This document shows, piece by piece, positions 1 through 6,184 of a DNA stretch of 7,245 nt. Below the pieces are notes generated by a model. It saw only the letters and a program-made list of their open reading frames with translations. It did not search any database and had not been told where the DNA came from. The stretch is from the NCBI GenBank assembly GCA_018700215.1, contig JABIST010000391.1, forward strand, positions 1 to 7,245, given 5' to 3'. A program made the position numbers and the translations under genes. This stretch comes from Dehalococcoidia bacterium. Its GTDB lineage: Bacteria; Chloroflexota; Dehalococcoidia; UBA2979. The first letter of the stretch is position 1, and every line of letters begins with the position of its first letter.

Positions 1-278
1 AAGCGCAACAGCTGTCTGAAGCGGACGTCCTGATCATTCCCATCGCCCTACCCGGCGGCCTTGACCCTGAAGCCGCCGCCAAAGTAGCGCGCGCCCTCGA
101 ACCAAAGATCGTCATCCCCGTCGGCTACAAACCCGCCAGCAGCGGCCATTCCGATGAGTTGAAGACGTTTCTCGAGGGAATGGGCGCGGAGCCAGAAGAG
201 CCGGTCTCCCGCTTCACCGTTCAGCGTCGCAACGTTGGAGACGGCCGCCGCGTCGTACTGCTGGAGTCCCGCGGCTAG
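1..278 (+). CDS. Metallo-beta-lactamase-fold hydrolase (UlaG-like), C-terminal fragment
   Basis: The open frame enters from the left edge (first full codon at base 3) and stops at TAG 276-278, leaving 91 visible residues of the C-terminus. The peptide begins AQQLSEADVLIIPIALPGG, then has an alanine-rich helix, LEPKIVIPVGYKP, a stretch like SDELKTFLEGMG, and the ending RRVVLLESRG. This order (strand 'DVLxxPI', helix, 'LxPKIVIPxxYK', 'LKxFLxxMG', 'VVLLExRG') is what I know from the end of the Lactamase_B_3/UlaG-like family of metal-dependent hydrolases. The metal-binding HxHxDH motif would lie upstream, outside the window, so activity and substrate cannot be judged. The gene is convergent with the M23 peptidase gene and the two stop codons are 4 bp apart. 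The family call is fairly secure; a specific function is not offered. Confidence 0.7.
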   Translation, partial: AQQLSEADVLIIPIALPGGLDPEAAAKVARALEPKIVIPVGYKPASSGHSDELKTFLEGMGAEPEEPVSRFTVQRRNVGDGRRVVLLESRG

Positions 279-282
279 TTCG

Positions 283-1398
283 CTACTGGTCCAGCAGCGG
301 AATCGGACTGGTCGGCACGCCGTAGACCCGGATCTCGAAGTGCAGGTGCGGCCCGGTTGAGCGGCCAGTGTTGCCGCTGTAGCCAATGGTATCGCCCTGC
401 TGGACCACCGACCCGGTGGTGATCCCCTCGGCGAATCCGTTCATATGCGCATACGTGGACTCATACCCGTTCCCGTGATCAACGATCACGTGTAGACCGT
501 ATGAGTACCACGGGTCGCCGCCAACAAACTGCACCACGCCCCCCTGAGTCGCAACAATCGGGGTGCCAGTGACAACCCCAATGTCGATTCCCAGCGGATG
601 CCATGCGCTGAATGACGACGTGAGAACGCCTTGCAGCGGCCAGAACCAGTTCCCACTCTGTGAGAGTGGCACCGTTGGGGTTCCCGGGCGGATCGAAACC
701 GTCGGCGGAACAATCCGACCTCCCGGTACGAAAATCTCCTTGCCCGCTTGGAGCAGACTCGGATCGGGCACGTTGTTTGCCTTGAAGTCCAGGATCGCTT
801 CGGTCTTGCCGTCGTAGCGCCGCGCGATGTCGGAAAGCGTGTCATCCGTTCGCACCGAATGCACAATTCCTTCGACATACGGAATTCTGATCCGGTCCCC
901 TGGTGCGAGCCGGTTTGGGTCGCTCAGATCCAGGTTGTTCCACACGATGTAGTCTCTGCCAACGTCGTGCGCCTTCGCGATCGAAGTGATCGTGTCGCCC
1001 GACTGCACTACATAGTTCTGGTACATCGAAACGCGCCCGGCCACCTCAGTGCTGGCATCTTCCGATGCAACGGCTGAGGCATCGATCGCAAGCTGGCGCG
1101 AAGCCAGTTCATCGGTCGTCAGGTCCGCCACGCCAATGATCGTGCCCTCGGAGACCCCTGGAGCGCTCACCGTCAGTGGAACCGGCGCCGCCTGAATCTC
1201 CGCCAGCATCGCCAGCGGAGCAGACGCGGCAAGCCCCGGAAATCCGAGCTGACTGACATTTAATCGAGGATCGCCAGCAGCGTCGCCCGTGGTCACCGGG
1301 AACAACCCGAAGAGCGCCACCCCAAGGAACAGTGCAGCGAAGATCGCCGCGTGAATCAGCGGTCGATCAGATACACCCCGGTGTTGCTGGGGGTGCAA
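283..1398 (-). CDS. Membrane-anchored LysM-LysM-M23 peptidoglycan endopeptidase
   Basis: Likely a cell-wall hydrolase or its regulator, acting outside the membrane on peptide cross-links. In the 371-residue reading, residues about 14-33 form one hydrophobic segment (signal anchor). A low-complexity linker follows. LysM repeats lie at about 128-173 (YVVQSGDTITSIA start) and 179-226. The M23 domain runs from about 264 to 358. Metal and active-site residues are visible: H267 and D272 in WHPLGIDIG, H318 in YAHM, and H351/H353 in GPHLHFE. The first His-Asp spacing is H-x4-D rather than the usual H-x3-D; I have seen 'HPLGID' in other M23 proteins, so I do not read it as loss of function. The start given is TTG at 1398, which has no ribosome site. 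The frame stays open to a TAA at 1474-1476 and encodes an Arg-rich stretch, so the true start may be about 20 codons earlier. The gene follows rho across a terminator-like hairpin. Confidence 0.88.
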   Translation of the reverse strand: MHPQQHRGVSDRPLIHAAIFAALFLGVALFGLFPVTTGDAAGDPRLNVSQLGFPGLAASAPLAMLAEIQAAPVPLTVSAPGVSEGTIIGVADLTTDELASRQLAIDASAVASEDASTEVAGRVSMYQNYVVQSGDTITSIAKAHDVGRDYIVWNNLDLSDPNRLAPGDRIRIPYVEGIVHSVRTDDTLSDIARRYDGKTEAILDFKANNVPDPSLLQAGKEIFVPGGRIVPPTVSIRPGTPTVPLSQSGNWFWPLQGVLTSSFSAWHPLGIDIGVVTGTPIVATQGGVVQFVGGDPWYSYGLHVIVDHGNGYESTYAHMNGFAEGITTGSVVQQGDTIGYSGNTGRSTGPHLHFEIRVYGVPTSPIPLLDQ

Positions 1399-1464
1399 TT
1401 CACGCCGGCGTTGCTCTCGCCTGCGCTCTGGTTGCGAGGGCTGAATCGTTCCGCGGATCGGCTT

Positions 1465-1471
1465 CCCCTCC
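1465..1471 (-). promoter_or_regulatory. Strong Shine-Dalgarno sequence with no standard start codon at the right distance
   Basis: The minus strand reads GGAGGGG here, just after the in-frame TAA at 1474-1476. Six bases further on is ATC (1456-1458), in frame with the M23 peptidase. No ATG, GTG or TTG occurs in that frame until TTG at 1398. The site therefore either supports a rare AUC start or is fortuitous. Confidence 0.4.
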
Positions 1472-1502
1472 GCTTACCACCAGTGGTTGGTGACTCTGGA
1501 TC

Positions 1503-1558
1503 GCATGATCAACACACAAACACAGAGCCCGGTAAGACCGGCCTCAACGCGATCATGC
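1503..1558. repeat. 8-bp inverted repeat enclosing the rho terminator hairpin
   Basis: GCATGATC at 1503-1510 is the exact reverse complement of GATCATGC at 1551-1558. The 40 bases between them hold the hairpin at 1525-1545 and its T-rich tail. The arms could form an outer stem in RNA or be a split protein-binding site; the sequence does not decide. Confidence 0.5.
1511..1545 (-). terminator. Probable terminator downstream of rho
   Basis: On the minus strand an imperfect hairpin (1545-1525, stem GAGgCCGGT / ACCGGgCTC with one mismatch and a 3-base loop) is followed by the T-rich run TGTGTTTGTGTGTT (1524-1511). It lies about 65 bases after the rho stop codon and upstream of the peptidase gene. 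The T-run is interrupted by G, so termination may be partial. The hairpin sits inside an 8-bp inverted repeat, annotated separately. Confidence 0.45.
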
Positions 1559-1610
1559 TACATGCCCGAACTAGTCGGCGTCAGTAGACGTTCCACTACT
1601 AAGTGTCGGC

Positions 1611-3035
1611 TTAGACCGTGCCAGCCTTCAGTGAGAGCAGGAACTCTTCGTTCGATTCCGTGCGCGTAAGCCGCTCGATCACCCGCTCCGCCGCGTCGCC
1701 ACTGTCTTCTTCCAGCATCGCCGCCATCCGACGCAGCAACCACACCTGCTTCAGTTCATCTTCACTGAACAGCAGATCTTCGCGACGTGTACTCGAGCCC
1801 AGCACATCAATTGCTGGGTAGACGCGCTTCTCGGCAAGCCGCCGGACCAGCCGCAACTCCATGTTGCCGGTGCCCTTGAACTCCTCAAAGATCACATCGT
1901 CCATCCGTGACCCGGTCTCGATCAGGCAGGTCGCGATAATCGTCAGCGATCCACCCTCCTCAGTGTTCCGGGCCGCACCAAAAATGCGCTTCGGCGGATA
2001 GATCGCAACCGGGTCAATACCACCGGACAGCGTTCGTCCGCTCGTCGGCATCCCAGTGTTGTAGGCACGTGTCAGGCGGGTGATTGAATCCATCAGAATC
2101 ACCACGTCCGTGCCACCCTCAACCAGGCGCTTCGCCCGCTCAAGTGCAGCCTCTGTCACACGTGTGTGGTCTTCCACCGGCTCATCAAACGTCGAGGCGA
2201 TCACTTCGCCGCGCACGCTCCGCTTCATATCGGTCACTTCTTCGGGGCGCTCGCCAATCAACAGCACCATCAGGTGAATGTCAGGGTGGTTCGCGATAAT
2301 CCCGTGCGCCAGCGATTGCAGCAGCATCGTCTTGCCAGCCTTCGGCGGCGAAACAATCAGCCCACGCTGACCACGTCCAATCGGCGCGAACAGATCCACC
2401 ATCCGCTGGCTGATCTCGTCGGCCGTCGTCGAAAGCCTCAGTATCTTGTTCGGGAAAATCGGCGTCAGCGCATCAAACTCGGGGCGACGCTTGGCCACCT
2501 CAGGATCCAGGCCGTTCACCGTCTCAACCCGCAGCAGGCCGTAGTACTTCTCGGATTCCTTCGGCTGCCGCACCTGACCACTCACGTAGTCGCCGGAGCG
2601 AAGCCCAAAGCGGCTCACCTGAGTCTGCGACACGTACACATCGCTTGGACCGGGGCGCAATCGCTCGCCGCGCAGGAAGCCGAAACCATCGTCCACGATG
2701 TTCAAGATGCCGCCGGAGAAGATCGCACCGTTGCGGCGCGCCTGTCGTTGAAGGATCCGGTAGATCAGCTCTTGGCGCGAAAGGCCGGCTGCATTCTCAA
2801 CTTCAAAATGGTTCCCCACGTCCAGCAACGCGCTGCGTGGCAACTCGTCCATCTCAGCGATGTTGACGGGCGGAACACTCGAATCAATGTTCTGCTCTTG
2901 CTCGTCGTCTCGTTCCCAATTGCGAGGTGGGCGACCGTCGCCACCACCACCGCCACTGCGGCCACCTCGCCGACGACGGCGTCCGTCATTGCGCTGTTCC
3001 GTGGACGGATCACGCCCACGTTGCGTACTCGTCAT
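1611..3035 (-). CDS. rho: Transcription termination factor Rho
   Basis: Hexameric RNA-dependent ATPase/translocase that ends transcription at C-rich, unstructured RNA. With the ATG at 3035 it has 474 residues. The N-terminus (about 15-50) is Arg/Gly-rich and low in complexity, as in the Rho of many high-GC bacteria. The Rho-N segment (about 65-110) is followed by the primary RNA-binding motif GFGFLRG (117-123). Walker A is SPPKAGKT (229-236), Walker B VVILMDS (311-317), and the Q/R-loop region runs from LSGGIDP through RIFGAARN to FEEFKGTGNMEL (about 336-394). All core motifs are intact. The frame extends to a GTG at 3113, but those 26 extra residues are unlike Rho and are hydrophobic; I prefer the ATG, although neither start has a clear Shine-Dalgarno. 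It lies 134 bp after the transaldolase gene, with a structured leader that may allow self-regulation. Confidence 0.95.
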   Translation of the reverse strand: MTSTQRGRDPSTEQRNDGRRRRRGGRSGGGGGDGRPPRNWERDDEQEQNIDSSVPPVNIAEMDELPRSALLDVGNHFEVENAAGLSRQELIYRILQRQARRNGAIFSGGILNIVDDGFGFLRGERLRPGPSDVYVSQTQVSRFGLRSGDYVSGQVRQPKESEKYYGLLRVETVNGLDPEVAKRRPEFDALTPIFPNKILRLSTTADEISQRMVDLFAPIGRGQRGLIVSPPKAGKTMLLQSLAHGIIANHPDIHLMVLLIGERPEEVTDMKRSVRGEVIASTFDEPVEDHTRVTEAALERAKRLVEGGTDVVILMDSITRLTRAYNTGMPTSGRTLSGGIDPVAIYPPKRIFGAARNTEEGGSLTIIATCLIETGSRMDDVIFEEFKGTGNMELRLVRRLAEKRVYPAIDVLGSSTRREDLLFSEDELKQVWLLRRMAAMLEEDSGDAAERVIERLTRTESNEEFLLSLKAGTV

Positions 3036-3058
3036 AGGTATATGTGTGCTTTCGGACC

Positions 3059-3072
3059 AGAGAAGAAGAGAG
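3059..3072 (-). promoter_or_regulatory. Pyrimidine-rich tract in the rho leader
   Basis: The minus strand reads CTCTCTTCTTCTCT, a 14-base run free of purines, ending 23 bases before the rho ATG. Rho's primary site prefers single-stranded pyrimidine-rich RNA, and rho autoregulation through its leader is known in E. coli. A self-binding role here is inference. Confidence 0.3.
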
Positions 3073-3110
3073 GTGCCGCGGAGTGCGACGGCCCAATGGT
3101 AGCGAATGGC

Positions 3111-3158
3111 CACGGAGTTCTACAAGTCGGGGAACCCCCCCAGTTTGCGGACTCCGTG
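3111..3158. repeat. 8-bp inverted repeat in the tal-rho intergenic leader
   Basis: CACGGAGT at 3111-3118 is the exact reverse complement of ACTCCGTG at 3151-3158. The 32-base loop contains a second possible hairpin on the minus strand, a run of seven G followed by TT and CCCC (3141-3129). There is no T-run after the downstream arm, so it does not look like an intrinsic terminator. The alternative rho GTG (3111-3113) would be buried in the stem. Confidence 0.5.
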
Positions 3159-3169
3159 CGCACTGCTTG

Positions 3170-3817
3170 CTAGACCGGCTTGTAACTCTTCGCATCTGCG
3201 AGGAACCGCTCGATGCCCTGGTCGGTCAACGGGTGCTTGATCATCCCAAACAGCACCGCCGGCGGCAGCGTCGCCACATGCGACCCCGCCAGCGCCGCCT
3301 CAGTCACGTCTCGCTGCCCGCGCAAGCTCGCCGCCAGCACCTCGGTCTCGATGTCGAACAGCTCGAAGATCTGCACAATCTCCCGCACAACCTCCATCCC
3401 GTCGTGACCCGCGTCATTCAGCCGCCCCACGAACGGCGACACAAACGTCGCCCCCGCTCGAGCTGCCAGCAGCGCCTGGTTCGCCGAGAAGATTAGCGTC
3501 GTGTTCACCTCAATCCCCTCCGCGCTCACACGACTGATCGCCGCCAGCCCCTCCTCCGTCAGCGGAATCTTCACCACCACCTGGTCGTGCCACGCCGCAA
3601 TCCGCCGCGCCTCCTCGACAATCTCGTCCGCCGTCTCCGAGATGCACTCCGCCGAAATCGGCCCGTCCACCACCTCCGCGATCTCCAGCACCCGGTCGCG
3701 GTACTCCACCCCCTCCTTCGCCAGTAACGAGGGATTCGTCGTCACGCCGTCCACAACGCCCATCGCCGCGCCACGACGAATCTCATCAACGTTTGCCGTG
3801 TCCATGAAGATGCGCAT
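3170..3817 (-). CDS. tal: TalC-type transaldolase (class 3B)
   Basis: Cytoplasmic enzyme of the non-oxidative pentose phosphate pathway, moving a dihydroxyacetone unit between sugar phosphates through a Schiff base. It has 215 residues, the usual size of the short TalC/FSA family. The N-terminus MRIFMDTANVDEI has the conserved Asp6; TTNPSL spans 26-31; the Schiff-base lysine is K83 in VVVKIPLTEEG. Two positions separate transaldolase from fructose-6-phosphate aldolase: E57 (Gln59 in E. coli FsaA) and F129 (Tyr131 in FsaA). Both are the transaldolase type, so many automatic 'fsa' labels would be misleading. The alignment is by eye. The ATG at 3817 has GGAG seven bases upstream. Three hairpin repeats lie just ahead of it, and rho follows; tal next to rho is a known bacterial arrangement. 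Confidence 0.92.
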   Translation of the reverse strand: MRIFMDTANVDEIRRGAAMGVVDGVTTNPSLLAKEGVEYRDRVLEIAEVVDGPISAECISETADEIVEEARRIAAWHDQVVVKIPLTEEGLAAISRVSAEGIEVNTTLIFSANQALLAARAGATFVSPFVGRLNDAGHDGMEVVREIVQIFELFDIETEVLAASLRGQRDVTEAALAGSHVATLPPAVLFGMIKHPLTDQGIERFLADAKSYKPV

Positions 3818-3824
3818 ATCAGTG

Positions 3825-3828
3825 CTCC
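3825..3828 (-). promoter_or_regulatory. Ribosome binding site of the transaldolase gene
   Basis: GGAG on the minus strand, seven bases before the ATG at 3817. It supports this start and lies about eight bases after the first palindromic repeat (3836-3851), so folding of that repeat could affect translation. Confidence 0.6.
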
Positions 3829-3835
3829 GGTCGTC

Positions 3836-3904
3836 CTGCCGCGGTAGCGGCGTAAGTGGTGCCTGCCGCGGTAGCGGCGTAAATGATGCTGCCGCGGTAG
3901 CGGC
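3836..3904. repeat. Three tandem 26-27-bp palindromic repeats upstream of tal
   Basis: CTGCCGCGGTAGCGGC occurs exactly at 3836-3851, 3863-3878 and 3889-3904, spaced 27 and 26 bp. Each holds a perfect palindrome, GCCGC-GGTA-GCGGC, able to form a 5-bp GC stem with a 4-base loop. The 10-11-bp spacers are related to each other (cgtaagtggtg, cgtaaatgatg) but less conserved. The block fills most of the gap between the DUF2269-like gene and tal. No T-run follows any hairpin. It could be a REP-like intergenic repeat, a multi-site operator or an mRNA structure. Confidence 0.85.
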
Positions 3905-3950
3905 CTGAATAGTAGCTAGTCGTTGGAATCCATTGGAAGACAGCTCGTCG

Positions 3951-4418
3951 CTAGAACGGCTTGAATACGGGGAGCCACGTCATCACCAGCACGCTGATGA
4001 TAATCAACACGCCAAACACCAGCGGAGCGTTGTCAGCCAGCGCATCGCGCAGCTCCTCCGTCGTCTCGCCTTGCTTCTCTGCCTGCAACACCAGGTAACG
4101 CACTCGCCGCAGCCCAACCCCTAGCAGCGGCAACAGAATAAAGATCTGCAGGATCCAGACCGCCCCCATCGCTGCCAGCCAGCCAGTGCTGATCACGTTC
4201 AGGTCCAGCACGCCCGCGTACAGATAGCCGCTAATCCCCGTCGCAACCACCCCGGGCAGCAACCACGTCCCATAGTTCTGCTGCGCTGAAGTGAACAGCA
4301 CCGCCTTCGTCAGTAGTTCCTCTTCGAACCACGCCCGATAGACCGGCACCAGCGTGTTGCCAATCCCGCCAATCAGCCAGAACACCGCAATGAAGTGAAT
4401 GAATCGAACGAATGTCAC
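3951..4418 (-). CDS. Small four-helix membrane protein, DUF2269-like
   Basis: An integral membrane protein of 155 residues with unknown function. Four hydrophobic segments are visible at about 4-24, 52-72, 80-103 and 132-152. The first carries a histidine followed by a Gly-Gly turn (FIHFIAVFWLIGG), and the protein ends with an aromatic/KP motif (VFKPF). This layout resembles the DUF2269 family, as far as I can judge by eye. A charged loop (about 104-130, RRVRYLVLQAEKQGETTEEL) is probably cytoplasmic. The start is GTG at 4418; no good Shine-Dalgarno precedes it. It begins 30 bp after the pyrG stop in the same direction, which suggests co-transcription and perhaps translational coupling. It is not part of the classical pyrG-tal-rho set, so it looks like a lineage-specific insertion. 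Family name moderately sure, membrane nature very sure. Confidence 0.75.
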   Translation of the reverse strand: MTFVRFIHFIAVFWLIGGIGNTLVPVYRAWFEEELLTKAVLFTSAQQNYGTWLLPGVVATGISGYLYAGVLDLNVISTGWLAAMGAVWILQIFILLPLLGVGLRRVRYLVLQAEKQGETTEELRDALADNAPLVFGVLIIISVLVMTWLPVFKPF

Positions 4419-4448
4419 GTGGCGTTGATGCCCATCAGCAACAGGGTG

Positions 4449-6146
4449 CTAGTTCGCGGCCGCGGTCGGCGTTGGATCCGTCGCAGGCGGCGATTCAACC
4501 GTCGCTGGTGTCGAATGGCCGTTCGAGTGCTCTCTGCCGCTACCGCTCGCATGCTCCAGTGCAGCTCCCACGAACCCGCGGAACAGCGCGTTCGGTCGGT
4601 TCGGTCGGCTCGTGAACTCTGGATGGAACTGAGCCGCCACCATCCACGGGTGGTCTGGCAGTTCCACGATCTCCACCAGTTGACCCTCCGCCAACCAGCC
4701 CGAAACCAGTAGCCCGGCCTGCTCAAGCTGCGGCAGTAACGCGTTGTTCACCTCGTAGCGATGCCGATGCCGCTCGCGCACAATCTCCGTGCCGTAGCAC
4801 TCCGACGCCCGCGTCCCGTCAACGATCCGGCAGTCGTAGCCACCCAATCGCATCGTGCCACCCATGTCGTGTACCTCCTGCTGTTCGGACAGCAGCGAGA
4901 TCACCGGGAACGGGGTGCGTGGGTCAGCCTCCGTCGTATTCGCCTCAGGCATCCCCGCAACGTTGCGAGCGAATTCGACGACCAGCATCTGCAAGCCCAG
5001 GCAATCGCCCAGGTAAGGAATCTTCTGCTCGCGTGCGTACTGCACCGCCGCAATCTTGCCCTCAAGCCCACGGTCGCCGAACCCCGGGCACAGCAAGATG
5101 CCGTCCACATCGCCGATCACGTCCGCCGCTGAGCGCACCTCGAGGTCCTCCGAGTGCACCCAGTCGAAGTCGATCGCACCGCCGTGGTGCACCGCCGCGT
5201 GAACCAGCGCCTCCTTGATCGAGAGGTACGCGTCGTGCAGCTCCACGTACTTACCCACAATCGCGATCCGCGCGCGGCTGCTCGGATTGCGCAGCCGATC
5301 CACGAACGCACGCCACTCATTCAGGTCTGGCTCAGCCTGCACCAGTCCCAGGCGCTCCGTAACGATCCGTCCCAGCCCCGCACTCTCCAGCGTCAGCGGC
5401 ACCTCGTAAATCGAGTCCTTCGCTGTCTCCAGCGGAATCACCGCTTCGCGCTGCACATTGCAGAACAACGACATCTTCTCGCGCAGCGCCTCCGGGACCG
5501 GCAGATCCGCCCGCGCCACAATCACATCCGGCTGAATCCCGAACGCCCGCAACTCGCGCACCGAATGCTGCGTCGGCTTCGTCTTCAATTCCCCCGTCGC
5601 GCCAATATGCGGCAGCAACGTCACGTGAATCGACAGCGTGTCATGGGCGTCCGATGCGTACCGCATCTGACTGATCGCCTCGAGGAACGGCTGCCCCTCC
5701 ATGTCACCAACGGTGCCACCCACCTCAACCAGCACAACGTCGGCGTCCAACGCCTGCCCTGCCTGACGAATCCGCTTCTTGATCTCGTTCGTCACGTGCG
5801 GAATCGATTGGATCGTCCCGCCCAGGTAGTCGCCGCGGCGCTCCTTGCGGATCACTTCCTCGTACACCTGCCCGCTCGACGAAGAGTTCGCCTGCGTCAG
5901 CGCAACGTCCAGGAAGCGTTCGTAGTGGCCCAGATCCAGATCGGTCTCGGCGCCGTCGTCTGTGACGAACACCTCACCGTGCTGATAGGGCGACATCGTG
6001 CCCGGATCGACATTGATATAAGGATCGAGTTTGAGGACGGAGACCCGCACGCCTCGTGACTTGAGGATGCGGCCCAGTGACGCGCTGACAATGCCCTTGC
6101 CAACGGAACTGACCACTCCACCCGTGATGAAGACATACTTCGCCAT
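4449..6146 (-). CDS. pyrG: CTP synthase (glutamine-hydrolysing)
   Basis: Makes CTP from UTP, ATP and glutamine, the last step of pyrimidine nucleotide synthesis, in the cytoplasm. It has 565 residues (E. coli 545). The synthetase domain (1 to about 270) shows the P-loop GGVVSSVGKG (9-18), DPYINVDPGTMSP, DDGAETDLDLGHYERF (63-78), EVGGTVGD (141-148) and KTKPTQHSV (188-196). The glutaminase domain has the nucleophile C382 in GDCLGLQ, and H508/E510 in QFHPEF, so the triad is complete. The oxyanion-loop motif reads LLCPGFGDRG where PGGFG is usual. After residue 530 comes a 35-residue Ser/Thr/Pro/Ala-rich tail outside the known fold. The ATG at 6146 has AAGGGA four bases upstream. It is the first gene after a terminator and a promoter, and probably heads the unit that runs toward rho. 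Confidence 0.97.
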   Translation of the reverse strand: MAKYVFITGGVVSSVGKGIVSASLGRILKSRGVRVSVLKLDPYINVDPGTMSPYQHGEVFVTDDGAETDLDLGHYERFLDVALTQANSSSSGQVYEEVIRKERRGDYLGGTIQSIPHVTNEIKKRIRQAGQALDADVVLVEVGGTVGDMEGQPFLEAISQMRYASDAHDTLSIHVTLLPHIGATGELKTKPTQHSVRELRAFGIQPDVIVARADLPVPEALREKMSLFCNVQREAVIPLETAKDSIYEVPLTLESAGLGRIVTERLGLVQAEPDLNEWRAFVDRLRNPSSRARIAIVGKYVELHDAYLSIKEALVHAAVHHGGAIDFDWVHSEDLEVRSAADVIGDVDGILLCPGFGDRGLEGKIAAVQYAREQKIPYLGDCLGLQMLVVEFARNVAGMPEANTTEADPRTPFPVISLLSEQQEVHDMGGTMRLGGYDCRIVDGTRASECYGTEIVRERHRHRYEVNNALLPQLEQAGLLVSGWLAEGQLVEIVELPDHPWMVAAQFHPEFTSRPNRPNALFRGFVGAALEHASGSGREHSNGHSTPATVESPPATDPTPTAAAN

Positions 6147-6150
6147 CAGG

Positions 6151-6156
6151 TCCCTT
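6151..6156 (-). promoter_or_regulatory. Ribosome binding site of pyrG
   Basis: AAGGGA on the minus strand, four bases before the ATG at 6146. Spacing is slightly short but it supports this start, which also matches the conserved CTP synthase N-terminus. Confidence 0.6.
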
Positions 6157-6184
6157 GAATGGGCGGGGAGCCCGGGTTTTGGTC

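Noticed and set aside
48..386. A 112-codon minus-strand frame at the left edge
   Set aside because: It overlaps both the plus-strand hydrolase tail and the end of the peptidase gene, which each have clear family matches.
3036..3113. N-terminal extension of Rho from the GTG at 3113
   Set aside because: The 26 residues are hydrophobic and unlike Rho N-termini, no ribosome site precedes the GTG, and that codon lies within the inverted repeat.
3129..3141. Intrinsic terminator of tal from the G-run/C-run hairpin
   Set aside because: The stem is short and no T-run follows on the minus strand.
2166..3173. A 335-codon open frame on the plus strand opposite rho
   Set aside because: It is antisense to a well-supported rho, its protein is rich in Arg/His/Gln without any domain I recognise, and such frames are common opposite GC-rich genes.
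3836..3904. CRISPR array
   Set aside because: Only three copies, with 10-11-bp spacers that resemble one another and no cas genes nearby.
4416..4451. pyrG and the DUF2269-like gene are in the same frame, separated by one TAG and ten sense codons, suggesting readthrough fusion
   Set aside because: A shared frame has a one-in-three chance, the TAG follows a natural low-complexity tail, and nothing around it looks like a readthrough or recoding signal.
5154..6059. A 301-codon open frame on the plus strand opposite pyrG
   Set aside because: Same pattern: Arg/His/Leu-rich product with no motifs, lying fully over the conserved CTP synthase domain.
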